Positions 7,107-13,853 of a stretch of DNA of 22,485 nucleotides are shown here, in pieces; within the stretch, counting starts at the first letter, position 1, and each line of letters starts with the position of its first letter. This DNA is from Methanothrix sp. (GTDB lineage: Archaea > Halobacteriota > Methanosarcinia > Methanotrichales > Methanotrichaceae), in NCBI GenBank assembly GCA_012798025.1, contig JAAZNX010000187.1:1-22485 (forward strand). The letters run 5' to 3'. A model generated the notes under the pieces. It made no database searches. It was not told where the DNA came from and worked only from the letters and a program-made list of their open reading frames with translations. Position numbers and translations under genes: made by a program.

Positions 7107-7500
7107 TTTATCGCATCTTTGCCGACCACCAAGGCATTATAGCATAATCGTACATCTCGCATTAATGGTTGAGGTCGTGTACCTGCTTAACTGGCCAGTT
7201 CATAACCTCCTTCCCAATTCATAATTGGGTAGTATCCAGAGAGAAGTGAAAAACAAGGACTGCATCCTATCCGCGAGAAGGGTTTTGGATGGCGAATCCA
7301 CACCAATCGAGGTTCAAGAGATCAAAGAACAGTGACTATCGAGTCATTTACTCGAAAACCGGAGATGGTATGCTCACCTCGAAGCAAAGTTTACGATGCA
7401 TGATACCCCACAGCTCTGACCGGTTGTCAGCGACGCTCAACTCCCGAGAAGCGTCTGATAAGGGAAACAGACGCGAAGACAAACATACAGCACAATAAGC
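7107..7500 (+). ncRNA. Candidate structured RNA or dyad-rich regulatory region
   Basis: No convincing protein gene lies here. There is a series of perfect inverted repeats: AACTGGCCAGTT (7189-7200); CCCAATT-cat-AATTGGG (7213-7229); TGGAT/ATCCA (7286-7300); CGAGT/ACTCG (7340-7354); CTGAC/GTCAG (7416-7430); and GCGTCTG/CAGACGC (7451-7474). The three 5-bp stems all have 5-base loops. A promoter at 7079-7106 points into it. Very short open frames exist: 19 codons from ATG 7165, and 29 codons from GTG 7246 (containing ILSARRVLDGESTPIEVQ). They could be leader peptides or remnants. No known RNA family was recognised: archaeal RNase P, SRP RNA and cobalamin riboswitch consensus elements were looked for and not seen. 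It could equally be degraded mobile DNA. Confidence 0.3.
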
Positions 7501-7575
7501 TATCTTCGGCCTCTCGTGCAGGAGCGGTGGCCAGTGGCAGCATCTTGCCTTCTCTAGCCGATCGTCGCTGCCTCT

Positions 7576-8772
7576 TCATCCACAAAGCCCGTCCCCTTCG
7601 CACCCCTCGCTCTTTGGATCAGTCCATTTCTCTGAAAAGCCCAGGGCAAATGCCTGGTATACGAACTCCAGGAACGCGTGCTTGTCAAGGGACTTGTGCA
7701 AAGAGGAGAGAGCATGCATGTAGTCGTGAATGCGGTGGCTTTTGCCCGAAACGGCTGTGGAGATCTGGGCACCGTAGAGGGCCATGACCTCTGGGATGCA
7801 GCTCTTCGGGAGGACGCCCCATACGAACTTGTCACGCAGATGGACAAGGGCCGCCACAGCCGCTACCGTGAGTGGATCCTTGATGATATTCGAGAAGTTT
7901 TTCTCGAATAAATCGGCGTTGTCCCTGGACAGGAGCTTTGCAATTCCCTGGCACATCCCCCTCTCGTCAATTCTGAAACGCTCCAGATGGGCCAGTGAGG
8001 AGCACTGACCTGCAGGCGTCAGGCCGTTTTGAAGTGCGAGCGCCCCAAGGACTGCGTCGTGCATAGTGCGCCCGATGAGCTCGCCCACCTTCGAGTGCTT
8101 GCCGGCAAACGAGATCGCCTTGCCTCCCAGCCTTGATGCCACCGCGATCTGATCTGTTCCTGTGCCAGTCGCCAAGCCCTCTGAATATTTGGAGGCAACC
8201 TCCAGCTCCTGAAGGGCTGCAGCCTTGGCCTCGGTGGCAGTTATGACTGCGGTCACCATGGCGCCCGGCGTCAGCTCGCGGTTGACGAAGATCATGGCGT
8301 TTATGGTGCCAGGCTGCAGACCGCATTGGTCTTTTTGTCCTTTTGCGCTATCATCCTGCGGCTCGTAGTAGACGGCGGGATCTCCGGCTCTACCTGCATT
8401 TCCCTCTACACCGCCTGTGCATACTGCCACGACCTCAAGATCGCAAAAACTCTCGTGGCAGATGGCGGCGTTGTTCATGTTGGCTGCGGTTCCAAGCGTT
8501 GCGCACTTTTGGAAGGGAAGACTGTGGCGGTCGGCGATCTCTCTCTTGTAGTCCTCGGGACTGTCTACCGCCAGATGGTACATCCGTGCGTTCATGTGGC
8601 CACCCGCCGGCTCACAGGACTGGTGGTTGTACAGATACATGAGGTCGTCATGCAGCCCGCCAGCGGAGCTGCGGCAGGTGGACAGGACCCTATGTGGGGT
8701 CATGAGCCTGGCGTAAACTATCTTCTCCTCCCGGCATAACTCAACGCCGCCATAAAACTCTGCAAGTTTCAT
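7576..8772 (-). CDS. cbiZ: Adenosylcobinamide amidohydrolase, CbiZ family, with long C-terminal extension
   Basis: From ATG 8772 the product is 398 residues. Family features appear in order: RVLSTCRSSAGGLHDDL, ATLGTAANMNNAAICHESF, AVCTGGVEGNAGRAGDPA, PGTINAMIFVNRELTPGAM, then VITATEAKAAALQELEVASK and GLATGTGTDQIAVAS. These match the CbiZ amidohydrolase core (about residues 30-240). CbiZ cuts the aminopropanol arm from adenosylcobinamide to give adenosylcobyric acid, the archaeal route for salvaging incomplete corrinoids, which feed the B12-dependent methyltransferases of methanogenesis. The last 150-odd residues (from about KHSKVGELIGRTMHDAVLG) are helical and His-rich, and are not needed for the core. 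AAGGAGG sits just before ATG 8772 and rules out the longer open frame to 8799. No other cobalamin gene or riboswitch is visible nearby. Confidence 0.88.
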   Translation of the reverse strand: MKLAEFYGGVELCREEKIVYARLMTPHRVLSTCRSSAGGLHDDLMYLYNHQSCEPAGGHMNARMYHLAVDSPEDYKREIADRHSLPFQKCATLGTAANMNNAAICHESFCDLEVVAVCTGGVEGNAGRAGDPAVYYEPQDDSAKGQKDQCGLQPGTINAMIFVNRELTPGAMVTAVITATEAKAAALQELEVASKYSEGLATGTGTDQIAVASRLGGKAISFAGKHSKVGELIGRTMHDAVLGALALQNGLTPAGQCSSLAHLERFRIDERGMCQGIAKLLSRDNADLFEKNFSNIIKDPLTVAAVAALVHLRDKFVWGVLPKSCIPEVMALYGAQISTAVSGKSHRIHDYMHALSSLHKSLDKHAFLEFVYQAFALGFSEKWTDPKSEGCEGDGLCG

Positions 8773-8780
8773 TCTTCTGG

Positions 8781-8787
8781 CCTCCTT
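8781..8787 (-). promoter_or_regulatory. Strong Shine-Dalgarno of cbiZ
   Basis: The minus strand reads AAGGAGG about eight bases before ATG 8772. It decides that start over the upstream in-frame codon. Confidence 0.7.
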
Positions 8788-8902
8788 TTTAAGTAACAAT
8801 TTCAGGAATTTTCAAGATTGTTTAAAGCCTGCGTGATCCTAAAAGATGGGTGGCGTGCCATAATTGCTGTAAATTTTCAGTGGCCTTGTATCCCGATTCA
8901 AT

Positions 8903-9190
8903 TCAATCCTCCGGGGATAAATACCTAATTCCAGTTATCAGATCCTCGTTGATGTCCATCGTTATGCAACCCGCCACTCTCAAGGCATTACCTCATTTAA
9001 GCAGACAGGCAGTCAGCTTCTTCATTCCTTCCTTCTGATCGACAAGATAATCTTTTGCAAAGTCGGATATGCTCATGGCTCTGTTGTCTCTCCTGAGGTT
9101 GGGTGACTTGTGGATACAGGGGCCAATTATTATGTCTCGTGGCCAGATAACTTTGCGCTTGGTGCTCGCAGCAATGTTAATCTCTGTCAC
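8903..9190 (-). CDS. Small protein or broken gene with one in-frame TGA, unknown function
   Basis: From GTG 9190 the frame encodes 65 residues ending at TGA 8995-8993, with coding-like codon choice. It includes KRKVIWPRDIIIGPCIHKSP, NLRRDNRAMSISDFAKDYLV and DQKEGMKKLTACLLK. The same frame reopens directly after the TGA for 29 more codons (ALRVAGCITMDINEDLITGI, RYLSPED) and stops at 8903. This can be a 65-residue gene followed by chance open frame, two small genes, or one gene of about 95 codons broken by a nonsense change. Selenocysteine is unlikely given the rest of the window. It lies upstream of cbiZ on the same strand, about 130 bp from its start. No family is recognised. Confidence 0.42.
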
Positions 9191-9318
9191 TTGTTGCTGC
9201 TGCCAATTTTCATATCAATTCGGCACAACAGCCGAAGACGCATCCCGAAGCATAGTCGAACATTTTCTTTTTCTACAATAGACTTAAGTTGATTGAAGTG
9301 CAATGAACCATCGAACAT
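9191..9318. other. Divergent intergenic region before the GT4 gene
   Basis: No gene is seen. The plus strand is pyrimidine-rich around 9261-9290 (TTTTCTTTTTCTACAATAG) and holds only a weak AT-rich box for the GT4 gene. No ribosome binding site precedes ATG 9319. Confidence 0.3.
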
Positions 9319-10371
9319 ATGAAAATCCTTCAGGTATCTCCTTACTTCCCACCACACCTGGGCGGAGTCGAGTATCATGTCAAAGAGCTGGCCGACGGCC
9401 TGGTAAATAGAGGCTATCAGGTGAGTGTGGCATCTTCTTGTGGAAGCTGGAAGAAGGATTTCATCCGCATCCCAAGCGTAGATCTCCTCTACACACCACT
9501 TCCCTTGGGCCGTCCAGTGCTTGAAGCCGACATCTTCCACAGCCACATCCCAAGTCCTCTCTTCGCCTTCATGCTTCGAAAGGCCTCTCCCCATGTGGTG
9601 ACCTATCACAACGACGTAGTCATCCCAAGAAAGTTGAACGGATACAACTCACCCAGATGGTTTGGCGCCTCACTTGAGTGGCTGAATAGAAAGCTCGTCC
9701 AGCCAGTTCTTGATAAGGCGGATATTGTGATCGCCACCACCAGGAGCTACGCTGAAACATCACCCGTCCTTAAAAACTACCTTGACAAGACTAGAATCGT
9801 ACCCAATGCTGTGGACATGTCGATTTATCCGAGGAGCCGTCTGAAGGACAACTACGTTCTTTATGTTGGACGTATGTTGAACTACAAGGGCATCGAATCG
9901 TTGATCGAGTCAATGAGCCAGGTACAGAAAAATGCGGACCTGGGGCTGATACTTGCCGGAGACGGCTACGATCGCGGCCGCCTGGAAAAGATGGCCATGC
10001 ACCTGGGTGTCAACGCCAAATTCACGGGCAGGGTGAAACGCAACGTTCTCATAGACTTGCTGTCACGAGCCGAGATGCTTGTTTTACCGTCTGCAAGCCG
10101 CCTGGAGGCCTTCGGCATCGCCCTCCTAGAAGCCATGGCATGCGAGACACCTGTGCTGGCCTTCGATTCTCCTGGCATAAATGAAGTGGCCTTACACGGA
10201 GGAAGGCTCTTCTCAAGCACTGCAGAGCTGACTGAGATGATATTGGAGCTTCACGAGAACATGCCTTTGAGAATCGCCCTTGGCAGACGGGGAAGGAGAG
10301 CAGTGGCAGAGAAGTACTCCTGGAGCAAGGTCCTGGACGCGATGGAGTCCATTTACGGAGAGGTTGTGTAA
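9319..10371 (+). CDS. Glycosyltransferase family 4
   Basis: This 350-residue protein has the full GT-B architecture. The N-terminal acceptor domain opens MKILQVSPYFPPHLGGVEYH, followed by HSHIPSPLFAF and VVTYHND. The linker carries IVPNAVDMSIYPRSR. The C-terminal donor domain has VLYVGRMLNYKGIESLIESM, LILAGDGYDRGRLEKM and the E-X7-E signature region EAFGIALLEAMACETPVLAF, which in GT4 enzymes holds the donor nucleotide sugar with retention of configuration. It is cytoplasmic or membrane-associated. The next gene starts 15 bp after its stop on the same strand and encodes a flippase-like membrane protein. Together they suggest assembly of a lipid-linked or surface glycan. Sugar and acceptor cannot be told from sequence. 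Confidence 0.93.
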   Translation: MKILQVSPYFPPHLGGVEYHVKELADGLVNRGYQVSVASSCGSWKKDFIRIPSVDLLYTPLPLGRPVLEADIFHSHIPSPLFAFMLRKASPHVVTYHNDVVIPRKLNGYNSPRWFGASLEWLNRKLVQPVLDKADIVIATTRSYAETSPVLKNYLDKTRIVPNAVDMSIYPRSRLKDNYVLYVGRMLNYKGIESLIESMSQVQKNADLGLILAGDGYDRGRLEKMAMHLGVNAKFTGRVKRNVLIDLLSRAEMLVLPSASRLEAFGIALLEAMACETPVLAFDSPGINEVALHGGRLFSSTAELTEMILELHENMPLRIALGRRGRRAVAEKYSWSKVLDAMESIYGEVV

Positions 10372-10386
10372 AGCTTTAGAGGGATT

Positions 10387-11424
10387 TTGGAGAGGAGGCA
10401 TTTGAGCTCGAGTCCCAGAGAAGAACGATTAAGGGCAGCCATTTTAGCAACATTGATGAGCCTGTCCGCAGTTATCATCATATTAAAATTCACTGATGCG
10501 AATATTAGCTGGCAGATAATCTCTCAGATTGATGGCAGATTTTTGCTCCTCGGACTTGCCATCCATATGTTCTCCTGGGTCTTTTACGCCATCAGGCTCA
10601 AGTTCCTCACATCCCTAGCAGGCCACAAAATCAGCTTTTGCCTCTCCTTGAGATCCACCCTTGCATCGAACTTCCTTGCCGCACTTACGCCCTCCTCAGC
10701 AGGAGGAGAGCCACTACGCATCAAGATCCTCGCAGACGACGGTATGAGCTACGGCAGCGCAACGGCCGTTGCCGTTGGCGAGCGTCTGCTGGATAGCGTT
10801 TTCCTGGTTGGCGCTCTGGCCTTTTTTCTAATGTTCACCAACTTTTTTACCGGCTTCGGTCTGAAAATCGGAGCCATATTTCTAATCCTTCTATTCCTGA
10901 TTCTGGCCTTCTTATGGGAGCTTGCATACAATCCCAACAGAATTGCACAATTGATCGGCTGGGCAAAAAAGAAGACCGGCAACAGACCCATTGTGATATC
11001 CATCGAAAAGGAGATCTGGCTATTTCGGGAAGCTGGAATGCGGCTAGCTAGGGAAACTCTGCGCCACAAGCCGCTGATGCTGGCAATGACCGCCCTGATC
11101 TGGATGAGCGAATTTCTTGTTCCCTCAGCGCTGCTTGTAGGCATGGGTGCAGATCCTAGCTTCCTTTTGTCGATTACCTCCCAGATCATACTGGCAATTA
11201 TCGGTATTTTGCCTCTGACACCCGGCAGCAGCGGAGTGGCAGAGCTGAGCATGAGCTATCTTTACTCCATGTTCATCTCATCGTCTATGCTGGGCCCCCT
11301 GGTGGCTCTTTGGAGGATAATCACCTATTTCTCCAACATCGTTGTAGGAGCTGCATTCGCTGGGGCATCCTTAAATGGTGCTATGAAAAATGAGAATAAA
11401 AGACATGATCAGAAAAAAGAATAG
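10387..11424 (+). CDS. Flippase-like multi-pass membrane protein (LPG_synthase_TM / AglD C-terminal family)
   Basis: This 345-residue polytopic protein has about seven or eight hydrophobic segments, for example AILATLMSLSAVIIILKF, FLLLGLAIHMFSWVFYAI, FLVGALAFFLMFTNFF and IGAIFLILLFLILAFLW. Two family signatures are visible: NFLAALTPSSAGGEPLRI near residue 97 and GILPLTPGSSGVAELSM near residue 276. They match the UPF0104 family that includes the membrane part of AglD and of lysylphosphatidylglycerol synthases. Without a catalytic domain, a role in lipid-linked sugar translocation or glycosylation is usual but rarely proven. TTG at 10387 is the first start. TTG 10402, right after GGAGG, and ATG 10456 are alternatives. 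It is co-transcribed with the GT4 gene. Confidence 0.88.
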   Translation: MERRHLSSSPREERLRAAILATLMSLSAVIIILKFTDANISWQIISQIDGRFLLLGLAIHMFSWVFYAIRLKFLTSLAGHKISFCLSLRSTLASNFLAALTPSSAGGEPLRIKILADDGMSYGSATAVAVGERLLDSVFLVGALAFFLMFTNFFTGFGLKIGAIFLILLFLILAFLWELAYNPNRIAQLIGWAKKKTGNRPIVISIEKEIWLFREAGMRLARETLRHKPLMLAMTALIWMSEFLVPSALLVGMGADPSFLLSITSQIILAIIGILPLTPGSSGVAELSMSYLYSMFISSSMLGPLVALWRIITYFSNIVVGAAFAGASLNGAMKNENKRHDQKKE

Positions 11425-11543
11425 TCCCTAATTACGCGAAGTTTAGGCATTGAGCAGCGTGCTCGCTTTACTGAAGATCATCACTAGAATCGAATGCAAA
11501 GGACTTATTTGACGGCAAACACACATTGCTTCACCCGTTAGCG
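11425..11543. other. Intergenic stretch beside the transposase remnant
   Basis: No gene is seen. It may contain the decayed 3' end of the transposon, but no terminal inverted repeat could be paired, because the opposite side is occupied by the tRNA methyltransferase gene. Confidence 0.3.
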
Positions 11544-11738
11544 CTATTCAGTAATCTGAGTGCGCGATTCGTTCTTAGGGGTATAATGATATTCAAACCT
11601 CTTTGCAAGCTTGAAAGCATTATCCGAAGGTAGTGCTTCATAAAATGAACCTGCAGTATGTGCGTTTAGGTCGTCCTGGACCAAAATGATGGTCTCTGAT
11701 GCGGGCTGCTCCGCCGCAATTTGACTTAAATGAGCTAA
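11544..11738 (-). pseudogene. IS630-type (DDE_3) transposase remnant
   Basis: The minus-strand frame of 64 codons has no proper start: a stop lies directly upstream. It reads LAHLSQIAAEQPASETIIL, then VQDDLNAHTAGSFYEALPS, then LAKRFEYHYTPKNES. This aligns with the central DDE block of IS630-family transposases, where 'LVxDNLNxHTxGSxYEaF...FHYTPKHGSWLN' holds the second catalytic Asp. Here DNLN has become DDLN. The region that should give SWLN..E, with the catalytic Glu, is replaced by ESRTQITE and a stop. The N-terminal third and the C-terminus are missing. It is clearly non-functional and sits 15 bp downstream of trm-G10. Confidence 0.78.
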
Positions 11739-11752
11739 TCAGAAATCTCGGC

Positions 11753-12751
11753 TCAATTTCGGCAGACAAATATATGCCTTGTCAAGCTCCTGTGGACCCG
11801 ATCAGTGTGCCTTTCTACTATCTCGTAGCCTGCGTCCATCAGTAGGCCATCGATGGGCCCGTCTGCAAGGATGATCATGCGTCTGCCTCTCTTGACAACA
11901 CGGTGCAGCTCGGCCAGACTCTCCTCCAAAAGATGCTCTTTTGACAGGGCCTTGATCTTGGCAGACCTTCCATAAGGCGTGTCCAAAACGGCTGCATCGA
12001 TGGTGGCATTCTTGAGCGGCAAGCGCTTTGCATCTCCCAAGATGAGGCAACAATTCAAGCCTGCGAGATTGTACGAGGCCCCTTGCACAAGACTCGCCTG
12101 CACCTCAATTCCTATGCCTTGGATGCCGATCAGGCATGCTTCAACTAGGATGCCACAGGTTCCTGCAAATGGATCGAGCAGCCTCTCGCCAGCTCGTGCC
12201 TGGGAGAGATTGACCATAGCCCGGGCCATGCGAGGCATGAGCACTCCAGGATGAAAAAATGGCTTTAAGTGTGGCCTGCGTGCCTCAAAGGAGCTGCGGT
12301 CAGTCTTGGCAACCTCCAGTCCGATCACGATCTTTCCACAGGTTATGATCGCTCTCAGTACCATCTCTGGATTCTTTAGATCTGCTTTGTAGCCCCTGCT
12401 AAAGAGTATTTTGCCAACTTCGCGTTCTACCTCGTCTGCCCTTGGAGAGGCCCCCTTGATACGCCTGGCGCGAATCAGGTACTTCTTCCTTGGCAGCTCA
12501 ATAAGCCTCAAAGCCCCTGAGAGGGCACCAGGCAACGCATCGCAGATTGCCAGGACCTCTATGATCCTGTGAGTCAAAGCAAGGCGAGAGCCAAGGGTTT
12601 GAACATCGAGATCCTGGGCCTCGATTATAAGACACTGGTCCATGAATGAGATCTCTTGGAAGCTGGCCGAGAAGATCTCAGCCAGCGCCAGAGCCTCGCA
12701 CCTTGGCAGAGTATCATGCTCGCCCGAGAGTTCAAAGGCGTAGGTCTTCAT
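11753..12751 (-). CDS. tRNA (guanine(10)-N2)-dimethyltransferase, Trm-G10 / Trm11 family
   Basis: The 332-residue product combines an N-terminal THUMP-type RNA-binding half (about 1-160, with KYLIRARRIKGASPRADEVE) and a C-terminal SAM-dependent methyltransferase. RPHLKPFFHPGVLMPRMARA leads into the SAM motif LLDPFAGTCGILVEACLIG. GDAKRLPLKNATID follows, then the catalytic motif IV DTPYGRS, the Trm-G10 variant of the N-methylase D/N-P-P-Y. The enzyme methylates G10 of tRNA using S-adenosylmethionine. ATG 12751 is three bases after the stop of the kinase gene, so both are on one mRNA with ahcY. The stop lies beside an IS630 remnant, yet the C-terminus (RSLTRHIFVCRN) looks intact. Length is normal for archaeal orthologues. 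Confidence 0.92.
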   Translation of the reverse strand: MKTYAFELSGEHDTLPRCEALALAEIFSASFQEISFMDQCLIIEAQDLDVQTLGSRLALTHRIIEVLAICDALPGALSGALRLIELPRKKYLIRARRIKGASPRADEVEREVGKILFSRGYKADLKNPEMVLRAIITCGKIVIGLEVAKTDRSSFEARRPHLKPFFHPGVLMPRMARAMVNLSQARAGERLLDPFAGTCGILVEACLIGIQGIGIEVQASLVQGASYNLAGLNCCLILGDAKRLPLKNATIDAAVLDTPYGRSAKIKALSKEHLLEESLAELHRVVKRGRRMIILADGPIDGLLMDAGYEIVERHTDRVHRSLTRHIFVCRN

Positions 12752-12754
12752 CTT

Positions 12755-13846
12755 CTAGGCCAGGTAGCTGTTCACATCCCTGTAATTGAACTTCTTGGAC
12801 CCCAGTACATTCTCCAAGAAGTTGAAGAGGGCCCTTCGTACATCATCAGAGAGCAGTGGATACCAGGTTGGGCTGGCCACTACTACTGCACGGAATGCAA
12901 AGAACGGCGCGATGACCTCGAGCAGCTCATGATCTTCGGTCTTTTCCAGGTAGTTCTCAAAGAACAGCTCGAAGATGTCCTTCAGGTCTCCTGTGAGGCG
13001 CAGGCTCTTTTGAACGGAGTAGAAGATGTAGTTCATCGTCATAGCTGCGATGTCGTCTGCAGCCTCCCCCCACTCGCCCCGGCTCCTGTCGAGAACTGTG
13101 AATTCCGTGCCCTCACTGAACATCACATTCCATGGATGGAAGTCGCCATGCACCTGGCAAAGGCGGTCAGTCTTGCCTTTCAGCAGCCATCGCCAGTCCA
13201 CGCAAATCTTTTCGATCTCGCGCAGCTCATCAGGGTCCAAGAAGCTGGGGTTATCAGGATAATCATCCAGGATGCCGAAGATGCATTCTCCATCGCCAAC
13301 AGTCTCACGGATCTTTCGCTGATACAGGGGTGGACGGTCGATCTTCTTGGAATGGATCTGTGCAAGGTAGTCCGAGAGAGCTACAGCCCTTTCGTAATCC
13401 AGGTCCGTGGCCCCCTTCTCTTTGACCCTCTCCAGGTCAAAGAAGTACTCCCGCCCTTCTATCTTCGGCATTAGCAGGAAGTATTCGATGGCGTCTCCGG
13501 CTGAGATCAGCCTTCCATCTTTGGCGAAGTAGCCCACATCTAGGGAGGGGACGTGTTTTGGGAGCTTGGAGAATGTGGAATTCTGCCAGATTAGAATCCT
13601 CGCCCGGTCTGAGAAGTGGTCATGGCCAAAGCCGTGCTGCGCCCGCATGGTGGAGATGACTGCCGAGCCTTGGGCATCACGGACTTTGTACTCGACCAGC
13701 AAAGGCGATCCATACCCGAATCCTTTGACGTCCTCAGTCGTCGGGATGGTCTCACCCATCTTGCGCGTGCTCAGCAACTCCAGCTCTTCCCCGTAGATGC
13801 TCCTCAGGTATGCCTCCAGATTCTCCCTCTTCAGATCCAAGGCCAT
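12755..13846 (-). CDS. Aminoglycoside phosphotransferase (APH)-fold kinase
   Basis: From ATG 13846 the protein is 363 residues. In the C-lobe VHGDFHPWNVMF (Brenner motif, HGDxHxxN) supplies the catalytic Asp and metal ligand. FTVLDRSRGEWGEAADDIAA is the DFG-equivalent that starts the activation segment. The N-lobe (about 1-120, LLVEYKVRDAQGSAVISTMR) has the expected beta strands. APH-fold kinases phosphorylate small molecules (aminoglycosides, choline, methylthioribose, homoserine) or proteins; substrate cannot be assigned here. The frame is open to 13933, but GAGAGGTG lies just before ATG 13846 and overlaps the ahcY stop, fixing the start. It lies seven bases after ahcY and three before trm-G10, so a role in nucleoside or methylation-cycle metabolism is a reasonable inference, not shown. 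Confidence 0.85.
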   Translation of the reverse strand: MALDLKRENLEAYLRSIYGEELELLSTRKMGETIPTTEDVKGFGYGSPLLVEYKVRDAQGSAVISTMRAQHGFGHDHFSDRARILIWQNSTFSKLPKHVPSLDVGYFAKDGRLISAGDAIEYFLLMPKIEGREYFFDLERVKEKGATDLDYERAVALSDYLAQIHSKKIDRPPLYQRKIRETVGDGECIFGILDDYPDNPSFLDPDELREIEKICVDWRWLLKGKTDRLCQVHGDFHPWNVMFSEGTEFTVLDRSRGEWGEAADDIAAMTMNYIFYSVQKSLRLTGDLKDIFELFFENYLEKTEDHELLEVIAPFFAFRAVVVASPTWYPLLSDDVRRALFNFLENVLGSKKFNYRDVNSYLA

Positions 13847-13853
13847 ACACCTC

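Noticed and set aside
7107..7500. Archaeal RNase P RNA, SRP RNA or cobalamin riboswitch as explanation of the hairpins
   Set aside because: None of the universally conserved elements of RNase P (GAGGAAAGUC-like block), the SRP helix 8 loop, or a B12 box was found. cbiZ also runs convergent to the presumed RNA.
8903..9190. Selenocysteine readthrough at the in-frame TGA
   Set aside because: No SECIS-like element was seen, the TGA context is not that of a redox motif, and the likely host lineage is not known for selenoproteins.
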